64,000 nucleotides of DNA from Shinella fusca (GCF_014203155.1 NZ_JACHIK010000008.1:153266-217265), one strand, 5' to 3'; positions 36,559 through 45,788 are shown, numbered from the stretch's first letter. Numbers and translations: made by a program. Notes: a model not told the origin generated them from the letters alone.

Positions 36559-36629
36559 GACGGAGAACGGAACGGCCCCCCACCTCACTTACTCACTTAC
36601 CGCTCACCGCTTTCTTCTCACCTCTCCAC

Positions 36630-36718
36630 CGTCATCCTCGGGCTTGACCCCGAGGATCCACCTACACGGCACGCCGGAGAGGGCGGCATGGATCCTCGGG
36701 TCAAGCCCGAGGATGACG
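36630..36718. repeat. RIME-like palindromic repeat, copy A
   Basis: Two palindromic arms, GTCATCCTCGGGCTTGACC and its reverse GGTCAAGCCCGAGGATGAC-type partner, enclose about 30 bp of variable DNA. It lies between iolD and iolE in the same operon and could affect mRNA stability. Further copies are at 38702, 41429, 44916, 56258 and 59597. Confidence 0.88.
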
Positions 36719-36801
36719 AAAGAGAGGGAGTGAGGGAAAGGGAACGAGCAAGCGGGAAACAATATTACCGGAAGGCCCTCGCCTTCCCCAAGGAGACCAC
36801 A

Positions 36802-37719
36802 ATGAAAGCCAAACTCGGCATGTCGCCCATCGCCTGGTGGAACGACGACCTTCCCGAACTCAGCGACGACGTCTCGCTGGAGGAATGCCTGCGGCAATCC
36901 CGCAGCGCCGGCTTCACCGGCATGGAGCAGGGCCGCCGCTTCCCCTCGAACCCTGAGGAGATGCTGCCGATCCTGCGCGCGGCCGACGTGACGCTGTGCG
37001 GCGGCTGGTTCTCCGGCACGCTGGTCGACGAGGAGCTTGCCGCCAACAAGGACCGCATCGCGCCGATGATCGAGCTGTTCAAGGCGGTCGACGCGCCCTG
37101 CATCGTCTATGGCGAGGTGGGCCGGTCCATACAGGGCGACCGTTCGAAGCCGCTTGCCACCAAGCCGCGCCTTTCCGACGACGAGATGAAGGCCTATGCC
37201 CGCAAGGTCACAGAATTTGGCGAATGGTGCGCGGATCAGGGCATGCCGCTTTCCTACCACCACCACATGGCCGCCGTGGTCGAGACCGAACCGGAGCTCG
37301 ACGCCTTCATGAAGCATTCCGGCGAAGGCATCCCGCTGCTGCTCGACGCCGGGCACCTCGCCTTTGCCGGCGGCGACGTGCTGCGCGCCATCGACAAGCA
37401 CCACGCCCGCATCAACCACGTCCACGTCAAGGATATCCGCAAGGCCGTGGTGGACGGGCTCGACCGGAGCAAACAATCCTTCCTCGACGCGGTGGCGCTC
37501 GGCGCCTTCACCGTACCGGGCGACGGCTCGCTCGATTTCGGCGCCATCGTGCAGCGCTTCGCCGATTACGGCTACGAAGGCTGGTTCGTCGTGGAGGCCG
37601 AGCAGGATCCGCATGAAGCGCCCCCGCAGAAGATGGCCGAGATCGGCCACAAGGAACTGATGCGCGTCATGACGGCCGCAGGCTATACCGTGGAGACGGA
37701 AGGTTTTCCGAAGGCATAA
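36802..37719 (+). CDS. iolE: Inosose dehydratase
   Basis: IolE dehydrates 2-keto-myo-inositol (scyllo-inosose) to the diketone used by IolD. The 305-residue TIM-barrel protein starts MKAKLGMSPIAWWNDDLPEL and shows SYHHHMAAVVETEPELD, LLLDAGHLAFAGGD and HVHVKDIRKAVVDG, supplying the His/Glu/Asp metal ligands of the xylose-isomerase-like fold. The ATG at 36802 has AAGGAGA. It is preceded by the RIME-like repeat and followed 10 bp later by iolB. Confidence 0.96.
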   Translation: MKAKLGMSPIAWWNDDLPELSDDVSLEECLRQSRSAGFTGMEQGRRFPSNPEEMLPILRAADVTLCGGWFSGTLVDEELAANKDRIAPMIELFKAVDAPCIVYGEVGRSIQGDRSKPLATKPRLSDDEMKAYARKVTEFGEWCADQGMPLSYHHHMAAVVETEPELDAFMKHSGEGIPLLLDAGHLAFAGGDVLRAIDKHHARINHVHVKDIRKAVVDGLDRSKQSFLDAVALGAFTVPGDGSLDFGAIVQRFADYGYEGWFVVEAEQDPHEAPPQKMAEIGHKELMRVMTAAGYTVETEGFPKA

Positions 37720-37729
37720 GGAGAAACCC

Positions 37730-38524
37730 ATGCCCAAGCTCATCGTCAAACCCGAGGGCACGCACGGCCGCGTCAGCCATGTGACGCCGGAAAGCGCCGG
37801 CTGGACCTATGTCGGCTTCGACGTCCACCGCATGAAGCCGGGAGAGATCGTCGCCGCGGAAACCGGAAGCCGCGAGGTCTGCCTCGTGTGGATTTCCGGC
37901 AAGGGCAAGGCGACGGCGTCGGGCGAGGATTTCGGCATCCTCGGCGAGCGCATGAGCCCGTTCGACGGCGCGCCGCACGCGCTCTACGTGCCGGCCGATT
38001 CCAACTGGTCGGTGACCGCGGAGACCGATCTGGAGCTTGCCGTCTGCTCGGCGCCCGGCGGCGGCGAGTACAAGGCCAAGGCCGTCCCGCCCGGAACGCA
38101 TCCCAAGCTGACGCGCGGCAAGGGCTCGAATGTCCGCCATGTCCACAACATCATGCCGGAGGACGACAATGCGGCCCACTCTCTGCTCGTCGTCGAGGTG
38201 ATCACGCCGAACGGCAACACGTCCTCCTACCCCTCGCACAAGCACGACCGGGACGACCTGCCGAACGAGAGCCTTCTGGAGGAGACCTACTACCACCGCC
38301 TCAACCCGCCGCAAGGCTTCGCCTTCCAGCGCGTCTATACGGACGACCGCTCGCTCGACGAGGCGATGGCGGTGGAGGACGGCGACGTAACGCTGGTGCC
38401 GAAAGGCTACCACCCCTGCGCCACCATCCACGGCTACGACCTCTACTACCTCAACGTGATGGCCGGGCCGAAGCGGGTGTGGAAGTTCCACAATGCGAAG
38501 GAGCATGAGTGGCTGCTGGGGTGA
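37730..38524 (+). CDS. iolB: 5-deoxy-glucuronate isomerase
   Basis: IolB converts 5-deoxy-glucuronate to 2-deoxy-5-keto-gluconate, the substrate of IolC. The 264-residue bicupin protein shows the metal-binding block NTSSYPSHKHDRDDLPNES and a second His in PKGYHPCATIHGYDLYYLN. It has AAGGAGAAACCC before its ATG and ends the iol operon. Confidence 0.96.
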   Translation: MPKLIVKPEGTHGRVSHVTPESAGWTYVGFDVHRMKPGEIVAAETGSREVCLVWISGKGKATASGEDFGILGERMSPFDGAPHALYVPADSNWSVTAETDLELAVCSAPGGGEYKAKAVPPGTHPKLTRGKGSNVRHVHNIMPEDDNAAHSLLVVEVITPNGNTSSYPSHKHDRDDLPNESLLEETYYHRLNPPQGFAFQRVYTDDRSLDEAMAVEDGDVTLVPKGYHPCATIHGYDLYYLNVMAGPKRVWKFHNAKEHEWLLG

Positions 38525-38926
38525 TTGGGGGCGGTAACGGCGGCGGCTGACCGCCGGGCGCCGAATGCGCGGCGCCGCCTCCGGCTTTGGCCATCCCATC
38601 CTTCTCCGTTCCCGCACTCTTCTTCTCCCCCCTCTCTCTCTCATTCTTCTCCCACTCCCCTCCATTACTCCTCCGTTTTTCCCCTCATCTGCCCTCTCCG
38701 TCGTCATCCTCGGGCTTGACCCGAGGATCCATGCCACAAAGCAGGGCCGCTCCGTGGAGTGTGGATCCTCGGGGCAAGCCCGAGGATGACGGAAGAGAGG
38801 TTTGTGGTGACGGAGAAGGAGAGAGCGCGGGTGAAAAGAGAGGGAGGTGAGAGGTGAGATGCGAGCGGTGAACGGCGAGCGAAGGGTGCCAGGGGAACGG
38901 AAGGAAGAGCAGAAAGCGGCTCCCTC
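38525..38926. other. 402-bp intergenic region with pyrimidine-rich flanks
   Basis: No gene was found between the iolB stop and the convergent esterase gene. The region holds a RIME-like repeat at 38702-38791, flanked on the left by a C/T-rich stretch (about 38590-38700) and on the right by a G/A-rich stretch (about 38790-38910). These two flanks are roughly complementary in composition, extending the palindrome. No clear U-tract terminator is visible. Confidence 0.6.
38702..38791. repeat. RIME-like palindromic repeat, copy B
   Basis: It starts CGTCATCCTCGGGCTTGACC and ends with the reverse arm CCCGAGGATGACG, with about 35 bp between arms, as in copy A. Confidence 0.88.
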
Positions 38927-39952
38927 CTACCGCTTCCATCTCCGCGTCAAACCCCATTCCTTCGCGATCTCCAGCGTCGAGGAGAACCCTGCCTCCAGCA
39001 TGAAGGGCTCGGCGGACACCGCATACCCGCCGCCTTCGCCGGACAGCACCGGGGTGCCGTGGCCCATGCCGTCGATGGCGTGGAAGGTGACGAGGGGTTT
39101 GCCGTCCTTGTCCGGCCAGATGCGGGTGCGCCGGCCCTTGAGGCGCTTTTCCACGAAGGCCTCCTTCGGCAGGCGGTAAAGATCGCGCCATTGCTCGACG
39201 AGGGCGAGGCCGTTGGAGAGCGAGACGGTCTCGTCGGCCGTGCCGTGCCAGATGGAGACGGCGGGCTTGCGGGCGATGCGCGGGGAGACGGCGCGCACGA
39301 GGTCCGACCAGTCGCGCGGGCTGCGCTCGGGGGCTTCCGCCATCGCATCGAAGGCGCGGGTCGCATCGCGCGCGGCGCCGAAGGGCAGGCCGGCGATGAT
39401 CGCGCCGCCGGCGAAGACGTCCGGATAATTGGCGAGCATGGCGGCGGTCATCGCCCCGCCGGCGGAAAGGCCGGTGACGAAGACGCGCTCCGGGTCGCTC
39501 GCCGCCGTCTCGGCCGCATGGGCCACCATCTGGCGGATCGACATCGTCTCGCCGCGGTCGCGCGTCACCTCGCTCGGCCGGAACCAGGTGAAACAGAGGC
39601 GCGGATTGTTCGCCTCGCGCTGCTGGGCATAGACGACGGCAAAGCCGCGCTCCTCGGCAAGCGATGCCCAGCCGGCAGCCCGGTCGTAGCCTGCCGCATC
39701 CTGCTGGCAGCCGTGCAGCACGAGGACGAGCGGCCGGCCGGCGGGCAGGCCCTCGGGGATGTGCGCGAACATGCGCAGGGCCCCGGGATTGCTGCCGAAG
39801 CCTGTCACCTCCTCCAGCATCGAGCCGGCGGGGCGCCGCCGGGCCGCGGGCGCCTTGCGCTCCTCGTGGCGGGGTGACGGCCGGAACAGGTCGCCGAGGC
39901 GCGTTTCGGCCGGCAGCAGGCGCTCGACGGATCGCTTGAAGCGGTCGCGCAT
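38927..39952 (-). CDS. PHB depolymerase-family esterase (Esterase_phb/LpqC type)
   Basis: This 341-residue alpha/beta hydrolase of the extracellular-PHB-depolymerase family shows LVLVLHGCQQDAAGYD (oxyanion region, about 75-90), GLSAGGAMTAAMLANYPD with the nucleophile Ser, ISIWHGTADETVS with Asp, and GMGHGTPV with His. There is no signal peptide, so an intracellular role is more likely than secretion despite the family name. The ATG at 39952 has GAGAGG six bases upstream; an ATG ten codons earlier lacks a ribosome site. Confidence 0.85.
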   Translation of the reverse strand: MRDRFKRSVERLLPAETRLGDLFRPSPRHEERKAPAARRRPAGSMLEEVTGFGSNPGALRMFAHIPEGLPAGRPLVLVLHGCQQDAAGYDRAAGWASLAEERGFAVVYAQQREANNPRLCFTWFRPSEVTRDRGETMSIRQMVAHAAETAASDPERVFVTGLSAGGAMTAAMLANYPDVFAGGAIIAGLPFGAARDATRAFDAMAEAPERSPRDWSDLVRAVSPRIARKPAVSIWHGTADETVSLSNGLALVEQWRDLYRLPKEAFVEKRLKGRRTRIWPDKDGKPLVTFHAIDGMGHGTPVLSGEGGGYAVSAEPFMLEAGFSSTLEIAKEWGLTRRWKR

Positions 39953-40170
39953 GGTGGGCCTCTCTTTCGTGGAATTGCTCATTGTCAGGCTACATGCCCA
40001 TGGCGGAGGGCGCAATCAAGGCGAAAAGGCCGGCATGGCTCATTCTTCGGATTCATGAGGGCATTCATAAATAGCCAAAGCATTCGGCCTTCGGTTTCGT
40101 TCCCGCCCTTTCGGAGAGAGGCGAGCTGATGTAGCACTTTTGCAACGACGAACCGCAACGGGAGGACCCC

Positions 40171-41394
40171 ATGAGCGAGCACCACAGCGCCACCCCGCAG
40201 CAGGCCCGCGCCAAGATGGCAGCCTTCGACTGGGCCGATCCCTTCCTCCTGGAAGACCAGCTCACCGACGAGGAGCGCATGATCCGCGATACGGCCGCGG
40301 CCTATTGCCAGGACAAGCTCGCCTCGCGCGTGACGGAGGCCAACCGCCACGAAATCTTCCACCGCGAGATCATGAGCGAGATGGGCGAGCTCGGCCTGCT
40401 CGGCCCGACGATCCCCGAGGAATACGGCGGCGTCGGCGCGAACTACGTCTCCTACGGCCTCGTCGCCCGCGAGGTCGAGCGCGTCGATTCCGGCTACCGC
40501 TCGGCCATGTCCGTGCAGTCCTCGCTGGTCATGCACCCGATCTTCGCCTACGGCACGGAGGAGAGCCGCAAGAAGTACCTGCCCAAGCTCGCCTCCGGCG
40601 AATGGGTCGGCTGCTTCGGCCTCACCGAGCCGGACCACGGCTCCGACCCCTCCTCCATGATCACCCGCGCGAAGAAGGTCGACGGCGGCTACCTCGTCTC
40701 GGGCGCCAAGAACTGGATCACCAATTCGCCGATCGCCGACGTCGCCGTCGTCTGGGCGAAGTCCGACGCGCATGACGGCAAGATCAAGGGCTTCATCCTC
40801 GAGCGCGGCATGAAGGGCTTCGAGACGCCGAAGATCGAGGGCAAGTTCTCGCTGCGCGCCTCCGTGACGGGCATGATCATGATGCAGGACGTCTTCGTTC
40901 CCGACGAGAACCTGCTGCCGGAAGTCTCCGGGCTCGCAGGCCCCTTCGGCTGCCTCAACCGCGCCCGCTACGGCATCGCCTGGGGCGCGATGGGTGCCGC
41001 CGAGTTCTGCTGGCACGCCGCCCGCCAGTACACGCTCGACCGCAAGCAGTTCGGCAAGCCGCTCGCCGCCACCCAGCTCATCCAGAAGAAGCTCGCCGAC
41101 ATGCAGACCGAGATCGCGCTCGGCCTTCAGGGGGCGCTGCGCCTCGGGCGCCTCTTCGACGAGCACCGCGCGCCCGCCGAGCTCATCTCGCTGATGAAGC
41201 GCAACAATTGCGGCAAAGCGCTCGACATCGCCCGCGTTTCCCGCGACATGCACGGCGGCAACGGCGTCTCGGACGAATACGGCGTCATCCGCCACGTCAT
41301 GAACCTGGAAGCCGTCAATACCTACGAGGGCACGCACGACATCCACGCGCTGATCCTCGGCCGCGCGCAGACGGGGCTTCAGGCCTTCCAGTAA
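40171..41394 (+). CDS. gcdH: Glutaryl-CoA dehydrogenase
   Basis: This FAD enzyme oxidises and decarboxylates glutaryl-CoA to crotonyl-CoA in lysine and tryptophan breakdown and passes electrons to ETF. The 407-residue product has the acyl-CoA dehydrogenase layout, with [16 protein letters not shown] (FAD and substrate binding) and the C-terminal motif [20 protein letters not shown] with catalytic Glu386, which is characteristic of GCDH. It starts [10 protein letters not shown] with GGGAGG upstream. ETF-ubiquinone oxidoreductase, the downstream electron acceptor, lies at 59750. Confidence 0.93.
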   Translation: MSEHHSATPQQARAKMAAFDWADPFLLEDQLTDEERMIRDTAAAYCQDKLASRVTEANRHEIFHREIMSEMGELGLLGPTIPEEYGGVGANYVSYGLVAREVERVDSGYRSAMSVQSSLVMHPIFAYGTEESRKKYLPKLASGEWVGCFGLTEPDHGSDPSSMITRAKKVDGGYLVSGAKNWITNSPIADVAVVWAKSDAHDGKIKGFILERGMKGFETPKIEGKFSLRASVTGMIMMQDVFVPDENLLPEVSGLAGPFGCLNRARYGIAWGAMGAAEFCWHAARQYTLDRKQFGKPLAATQLIQKKLADMQTEIALGLQGALRLGRLFDEHRAPAELISLMKRNNCGKALDIARVSRDMHGGNGVSDEYGVIRHVMNLEAVNTYEGTHDIHALILGRAQTGLQAFQ

Positions 41395-41428
41395 GGCGGG
41401 CGCGGAAGCGCATTCGCGGCCGCGGCAT

Positions 41429-41569
41429 GTGGATCCTCGGGTCGAGCCTGAGGATGACGGAGGGGAGGAGATATCGCCCGTCCGTTGAACGGTGCGGCAA
41501 GCGGCGGCGTCGCTCTGGCCGTCATGCCTTGCTTCCGTCGTCATCCTCGGGCTTGACCCGAGGATCCAT
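41429..41569. repeat. RIME-like repeat arms in reversed order, copy C
   Basis: Here the right-type arm (GGATCCTCGGG...GAGGATGACGG, 41431-41460) comes first and the left-type arm (CGTCATCCTCGGGCTTGACC...GGATCCAT, 41539-41569) second, with about 78 bp between. This order is the opposite of the other copies. Confidence 0.8.
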
Positions 41570-41675
41570 CTCCTCCTCCCCTCGACCGCTCGTTAAAACA
41601 CGAGCGGTCGTTTTCATGTTTTATCCACCCCGTTTCGGTACAGTTCGACTCCGGCAACACAAGCGGGAGGGCGCC

Positions 41676-42032
41676 ATGCCCCTCGAACAGGTCCACGAGC
41701 AGCTTCACCTGCGCCACCCCAAGCGCAGCTTCGTCCAGTATCGCCTCGACAAGCCCGGCTTCATCACCCCGATCGGCCACCATCTCAGCACGGCGATGCG
41801 CTACACCTGCCTCATCCGCAGCATCTCCAGCGCCGGCGCGGTGCTTTCGATCAACAAGACGCTGACCCTGCCGGAGAACTTCTACCTCGAGATCGACGGC
41901 ATCCGCGACGAGATCCCCTGCACGGAGTTCAAGCGCGAGGGCGAGGAGATGGTCGTGCACTTCAACATGTTCCTCGACACCGACTTCCTGAACCTGGTGC
42001 TCGGCCGGCGGCCCGCCGGGCAGGACGCCTGA
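41676..42032 (+). CDS. PilZ-like domain protein
   Basis: This 118-residue protein starts MPLEQVHEQLHLRHPKRSFV and contains MRYTCLIRSISSAGAVLSIN and LPENFYLEIDGIRDEIPCTE, which follow the strand pattern of PilZ domains. The arginines of the c-di-GMP-binding RxxxR are less clear than in the next gene, so ligand binding is uncertain. It has GGGAGG upstream. It lies 112 bp before a clearer PilZ gene in the same direction, so the two may be a duplicated pair. Confidence 0.68.
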   Translation: MPLEQVHEQLHLRHPKRSFVQYRLDKPGFITPIGHHLSTAMRYTCLIRSISSAGAVLSINKTLTLPENFYLEIDGIRDEIPCTEFKREGEEMVVHFNMFLDTDFLNLVLGRRPAGQDA

Positions 42033-42143
42033 GCGAAAAACGGACGTTAAACTTTTAACCTTTTGTTTTAACGAAACAAAACACTCGCCTGCGACACTCC
42101 CCTTCTCTTGGACATGACGTCCCTCCCTCAGGAGAGTGTGATA

Positions 42144-42572
42144 ATGGCTATCGGTGCAGATTCCCGTTCCGTCGCAGGGCTTTACGAGCGCAAATGGGAG
42201 CGGTTCGCCGTCAACCGGCAGGGCATGCTGATGACCGTCGGGTTCGACCTTGCCGCACCGAAGATGCGAAGCTGCAAGCTGGTCGACATCTCGCTCGGCG
42301 GCGCCAGCTTCACCGTCAGCACGACGATCGGCCTGCCGCTTCACTATTACCTCTCGGTCGTCGGCGTCGCCTCGCGCATCGGCTGCGCGGAGGTCTACCG
42401 CAACGACAGCCGCGTCGGCGTGCAGTTCATCAAGGAAATCGACGAGGAACTGCTGCACATGATCGTGCGGTCGGACTATTTCACCGGCGGCGTGAACAAC
42501 CGCGCACGGAGCGAGGAGCGCCGCTACATGGTCGGCGTGGAGCGCGGCGGCATCGGCTCGGCCGTCATCTGA
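42144..42572 (+). CDS. PilZ-domain protein (c-di-GMP effector)
   Basis: This 142-residue protein has WERFAVNRQGML with the arginine motif and LVDISLGGASFTV with the D/NxSxxG motif, the two c-di-GMP-binding elements of PilZ; here the first motif is R-x4-R rather than R-x3-R. PilZ proteins are cytosolic receptors controlling motility, polysaccharide or development. The ATG at 42144 follows CAGGAGAG; an earlier in-frame ATG (42108) has no ribosome site. The upstream promoter region is A/T-rich with several TTAA words at unequal spacing. Confidence 0.82.
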   Translation: MAIGADSRSVAGLYERKWERFAVNRQGMLMTVGFDLAAPKMRSCKLVDISLGGASFTVSTTIGLPLHYYLSVVGVASRIGCAEVYRNDSRVGVQFIKEIDEELLHMIVRSDYFTGGVNNRARSEERRYMVGVERGGIGSAVI

Positions 42573-42655
42573 TCGTTTCGCGCGCGCGGATTATTGGCTA
42601 GGGTGCCGGAGGCCGATTCCGGCCGGCTTTCCGATTTTCCGATCCAGGCGCATCC

Positions 42656-43768
42656 ATGTCCGCATTTTCCCGTTTCACCGCCCTCGCCCAGAGCCTTCCC
42701 TCCACCGTGCCCTTCGTGGGGCCGGAAGCCATCGAGCGCGGCCGCGGCCTTGCGGTGAAGGCGCGCATCGGCGCGAACGAAAGCGGTTTCGGTCCTGCCC
42801 CGTCCGTTCTCGAAGCGATGCGCGCGGCGGCCGAAACGACCTGGATGTACAGCGACCCGGAGAATTTCGAGCTGCGCGAGGCGCTTGCCCTCCATCACGG
42901 CGTCTCGCGGGACAATATCGCCATCGGCGGCGGCATCGACGGCCTGCTCGGCGAGATCGTGCGGCTTGTCGTGGAGCCCGGCACGCCCGTGGTCACCTCG
43001 CTCGGCGGCTATCCCACCTTCAACTATCATGTGAACGGTTTCGGCGGACGGCTCGTCACCGCGCCCTATGCGGGCAACCGGGAAGACCTCGACGGCCTCC
43101 TCGACGCGGTGCGGCGGGAAAACGCGCCGCTCGTCTATTTCGCAAACCCCGACAATCCGATGGGAAGCTGGTGGGACGGCGACAGCGTCGTCGCCTTCGC
43201 CAAGGCCCTGCCGGAAACGACCCTCCTCATCCTCGACGAAGCCTATGGCGAGACGGCGCCCGCCGGCACCATTCCCGCCATCGATGCGCTGATCGGCCAG
43301 CCGAACGTGCTGCGCATGCGCACCTTCTCCAAGGCCTACGGCCTTGCCGGCGCGCGCGTCGGCTATGCGATCGGCACGCTCGGCAATGCGCAGGCCTTCG
43401 ACAAGATCCGCAATCATTTCGGCATGGCCCGGGTGTCGGTCGCGGCCGCGCTGGCGGCCCTGAAGGACCAGGCCTATCTGGTGGACGTTCTCGCCCGCAT
43501 CGCCGCATCGCGCGAGCGCATCGCGGCCATCGTCCGGGCGAACGGCCTTCAGCCGCTCGCCTCCGCCACCAATTTCGTCACCGTCGATTGCGGCCGTGAC
43601 GGCACCCATGCCCGCGCCATCGTCGACGGGCTGATGGAGCACGGCGTCTTCATCCGCATGCCGGGCGTCGCCCCGCTCAACCGATGCATCCGCATCAGCG
43701 TCGGGCCGGAGGCGGATATGGTTTTGCTGGAAGAAGCCCTGCCGAAGGTTCTCGGCCGGCTCGGCTGA
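42656..43768 (+). CDS. PLP aminotransferase, HisC-like (class I/II)
   Basis: This 370-residue fold-type I aminotransferase resembles histidinol-phosphate aminotransferase. It has ARIGANESGFGPAPSVLEAM at the N-terminus, YFANPDNPMGSWW, ILDEAYGE and the PLP-lysine in RTFSKAYGLAGARVGYAIG (Lys226). There are no his genes nearby, so it is either a second HisC-like copy or an aromatic aminotransferase. It ends LLEEALPKVLGRLG. It starts at ATG 42656 with no strong Shine-Dalgarno. Confidence 0.85.
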   Translation: MSAFSRFTALAQSLPSTVPFVGPEAIERGRGLAVKARIGANESGFGPAPSVLEAMRAAAETTWMYSDPENFELREALALHHGVSRDNIAIGGGIDGLLGEIVRLVVEPGTPVVTSLGGYPTFNYHVNGFGGRLVTAPYAGNREDLDGLLDAVRRENAPLVYFANPDNPMGSWWDGDSVVAFAKALPETTLLILDEAYGETAPAGTIPAIDALIGQPNVLRMRTFSKAYGLAGARVGYAIGTLGNAQAFDKIRNHFGMARVSVAAALAALKDQAYLVDVLARIAASRERIAAIVRANGLQPLASATNFVTVDCGRDGTHARAIVDGLMEHGVFIRMPGVAPLNRCIRISVGPEADMVLLEEALPKVLGRLG

Positions 43769-43831
43769 TGGCGAACGAGACCTCGGGGCGCCGCTTCAGC
43801 GGTCTTTTCCCGGGGCCTCGCCAGTAACCGA

Positions 43832-44101
43832 TCAGTGAACCGTCATCCATTCGCGGGCGGCGCGCAGGGCCATCGCAAGGTCGGTCTTCGTCATCGTGGC
43901 GGCGACGTCGGCGCGCAGTTCCGCGGCGCGTTCGCAACCCTTGATGGCGGCGATATTGAGCCACTTGTGCGCCTGCACGAGGTCGATTTCACAGCCGCGG
44001 CCCGTGGCATACATGAGGCCCATGTCGCAGAAGATTTCGGCGCGGTTCTCGCCGCCAACCATGGCGGCCGTTTCGATGGTCTGAAAGTCAAAGCGTGCCA
44101 T
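43832..44101 (-). CDS. Small Sel1-like repeat protein
   Basis: This 89-residue protein starts MARFDFQTIETAAMVGGENR and carries one to two Sel1-type helical units (AEIFCDMGLMYATGRGCEIDLVQAHKWLN and AAIKGCERAAELRAD). Such short Sel1 proteins are common in rhizobia and act as protein-interaction modules; no partner is indicated here. There is no signal peptide, in contrast to the large Sel1 protein at 27100. Confidence 0.72.
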   Translation of the reverse strand: MARFDFQTIETAAMVGGENRAEIFCDMGLMYATGRGCEIDLVQAHKWLNIAAIKGCERAAELRADVAATMTKTDLAMALRAAREWMTVH

Positions 44102-44534
44102 TTTCGTCAGTCCCTGTCCAACTGGTTGTTGCCTGCATTATCCTGTTTTACCTGCCCTTTCGGGCCTCCCCAGGCGCCGGCCGTCTTGTGCGGCCTGGTT
44201 TCGCCCTCGGAGTTTTGCCGGCGGGTTCGTCCCGCTCGTCTTATGGCTCCACTATGCCGGCGGGCTTTCAAAATGCGCTTAAAATGCATGCTTAATTTGA
44301 GACAAACGAAATCCGAACGCTTGGTAAAATTGGATTTTCGTTAAACATCGTACCCGCTGGAAACCGCGGCATTCGTCTCAAAATTTACGGATTATTCAAC
44401 CGGAGATTTCAACCCTTCGCTAACCACCGCGAACGAGGGCCCGCAAAATGCACGCCCGGATTCCCGTTCCGCTGCATATTTACCTTTACGTGTTCGTAAG
44501 ATATATTCCGGCCGCATTCTGGAGGAGGAAGAGA
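44102..44534. other. 433-bp divergent intergenic region
   Basis: No gene or RNA was recognised between the Sel1-like gene (leftward) and the DUF2147 gene (rightward). The sequence is more A/T-rich than the surroundings from about 44270 to 44420, where promoters are expected. An ORF starting at 44448 is simply an upstream extension of the DUF2147 gene. Confidence 0.5.
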
Positions 44535-44873
44535 ATGAAACTGAGGACATGGATTGCCGCCGCCCTGATCGCCGCGCCGGGCTTTGCGCTTGCCGGCGAG
44601 CCGATCGAGGGTAACTGGAAGACGGCGAGCGGCGCCACCGCCGCCATTGCCAAATGCGGCGGCAGCTTCTGCATCACGCTGAAATCGGGCAAGCACGCCG
44701 GCAAGCAGATCGGCAAGCTCGACGGTTCGGGCGCCGACTACACCGGCTCGATCACCGACCCGGAAGCCGACAAGACCTACAGCGGCGCCGGCACCGTCAA
44801 CGGCAACTCGCTGCGCATGAAGGGCTGCATGCTGGCGGTGCTGTGCAAGTCGCAGACCTGGACGCGGCTTTGA
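44535..44873 (+). CDS. DUF2147 exported protein
   Basis: This 112-residue protein has a signal peptide (MKLRTWIAAALIAAPGFALA|GE) and a DUF2147-like domain: GNWKTASGATAAIAKCGGSFCI, LKSGKHAGKQIGKL and MKGCMLAVLCKSQTW near the C-terminus. Two Cys pairs (KCGGSFC; GCMLAVLC) could form disulfides in the periplasm. Function is unknown. The ATG at 44535 follows GGAGGAGGAAGAG; the start 29 codons upstream would destroy the signal peptide. Confidence 0.83.
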   Translation: MKLRTWIAAALIAAPGFALAGEPIEGNWKTASGATAAIAKCGGSFCITLKSGKHAGKQIGKLDGSGADYTGSITDPEADKTYSGAGTVNGNSLRMKGCMLAVLCKSQTWTRL

Positions 44874-44915
44874 GCTGACGCGGCCGCGCATAAGAAGCCA
44901 TCACTCCAAGCACTT

Positions 44916-45004
44916 CGTCATCCTCGGGCTTGACCCGAGGATCCACCGAAATGGCACGCCCTGTCTTTGTGGCATGGATCCTCGGGTCAAGCCCGAGGAT
45001 GACG
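44916..45004. repeat. RIME-like palindromic repeat, copy D
   Basis: Same layout as copy A: CGTCATCCTCGGGCTTGACC at the left, the reverse arm ending GAGGATGACG at 45004, about 30 bp between. Confidence 0.88.
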
Positions 45005-45086
45005 GAGCGGGTGGGTGATGTTCTCGGATTTCATCAATCGAAAAATCAGAGGCCGGCGCCAAACGCCGGCCTTTCGCATTCCGGCC

Positions 45087-45788
45087 TTACCGCGCCCGCT
45101 GGCCGAAGAGGATCTTCTGCGCTTCCTTGTCCTCGGCAAGGCTTGCCTGGCGGGCGCGCTCTTCCTTGCCGACCTCGATGCCGCGCTGCACAGCGGGGCG
45201 GGCGAGCACGGCCTCGAACCAGCGCTTGAGGTTCGGGAAGTCGTCGAGGTCCTGGCCCTGGTTCTCGTAGGGCCGAACCCAGCCGATCGAGGCCATGTCG
45301 GCGATCGAATAGTCGCCGGCAAGATAGTCGCGGTCGGCGAGGCGCTTGTTCATCACGCCATAGAGGCGGTTCACCTCGTTTGTGTAGCGGTTGATGCCAT
45401 ATTCGATCTTCTCCGGCGCATATTGGCGGAAGTGATGCGCCTGGCCGGCCATCGGGCCGAGGCCGCCCATCTGCCAGAACAGCCACTGGTCGACCTCGAC
45501 GCGCCGGCGCTCGTCCGCCGGATAGAATTTTCCGTATTTGCGGCCGAGATATTGCAGGATCGCACCGGATTCGAAGACGGAGATCGGCGCGCCGCCCGGG
45601 CCGTCCGGGTCGACGATGGCGGGCATGCGGTTGTTCGGCGAGATCTTCAGGAAATCGGGCTCGAACTGCTCGCCCCGGCCGATATTGACATATTTCACCT
45701 CGTAGGGAACGCCGAGTTCCTCGAGCATGATGCTGATCTTGTGGCCGTTCGGCGTCGGCCAGTAATAGAGTTCGATGGGCGCGGTCAT
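45087..45788 (-). CDS. Glutathione S-transferase, YfcG/Ure2-like
   Basis: This 233-residue cytosolic GST has an N-terminal thioredoxin-fold domain (MTAPIELYYWPTPNGHKISI; the Asn and Lys after PTPNGHK are typical of the nu-class/YfcG group) with NNRMPAIVDPDG and VFESGAILQYL for glutathione binding, and a helical C-terminal domain (DYLAGDYSIADMASIGWV). Nu-class members act as disulfide reductases on glutathione derivatives. The ATG at 45788 is chosen for its match to the family start. Confidence 0.9.
   Translation of the reverse strand: MTAPIELYYWPTPNGHKISIMLEELGVPYEVKYVNIGRGEQFEPDFLKISPNNRMPAIVDPDGPGGAPISVFESGAILQYLGRKYGKFYPADERRRVEVDQWLFWQMGGLGPMAGQAHHFRQYAPEKIEYGINRYTNEVNRLYGVMNKRLADRDYLAGDYSIADMASIGWVRPYENQGQDLDDFPNLKRWFEAVLARPAVQRGIEVGKEERARQASLAEDKEAQKILFGQRAR

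Noticed and set aside
34348..36588. Long minus-strand ORFs opposite the iol genes, and similar ones at 13451, 49019 and 59840
   Set aside because: All lie within well-supported genes on the other strand and have no recognisable domains.
42050..42100. CtrA boxes in the TTAA-rich promoter of the second PilZ gene
   Set aside because: TTAA words are there, but spacings are 4 and 9 bases, not the required 7.
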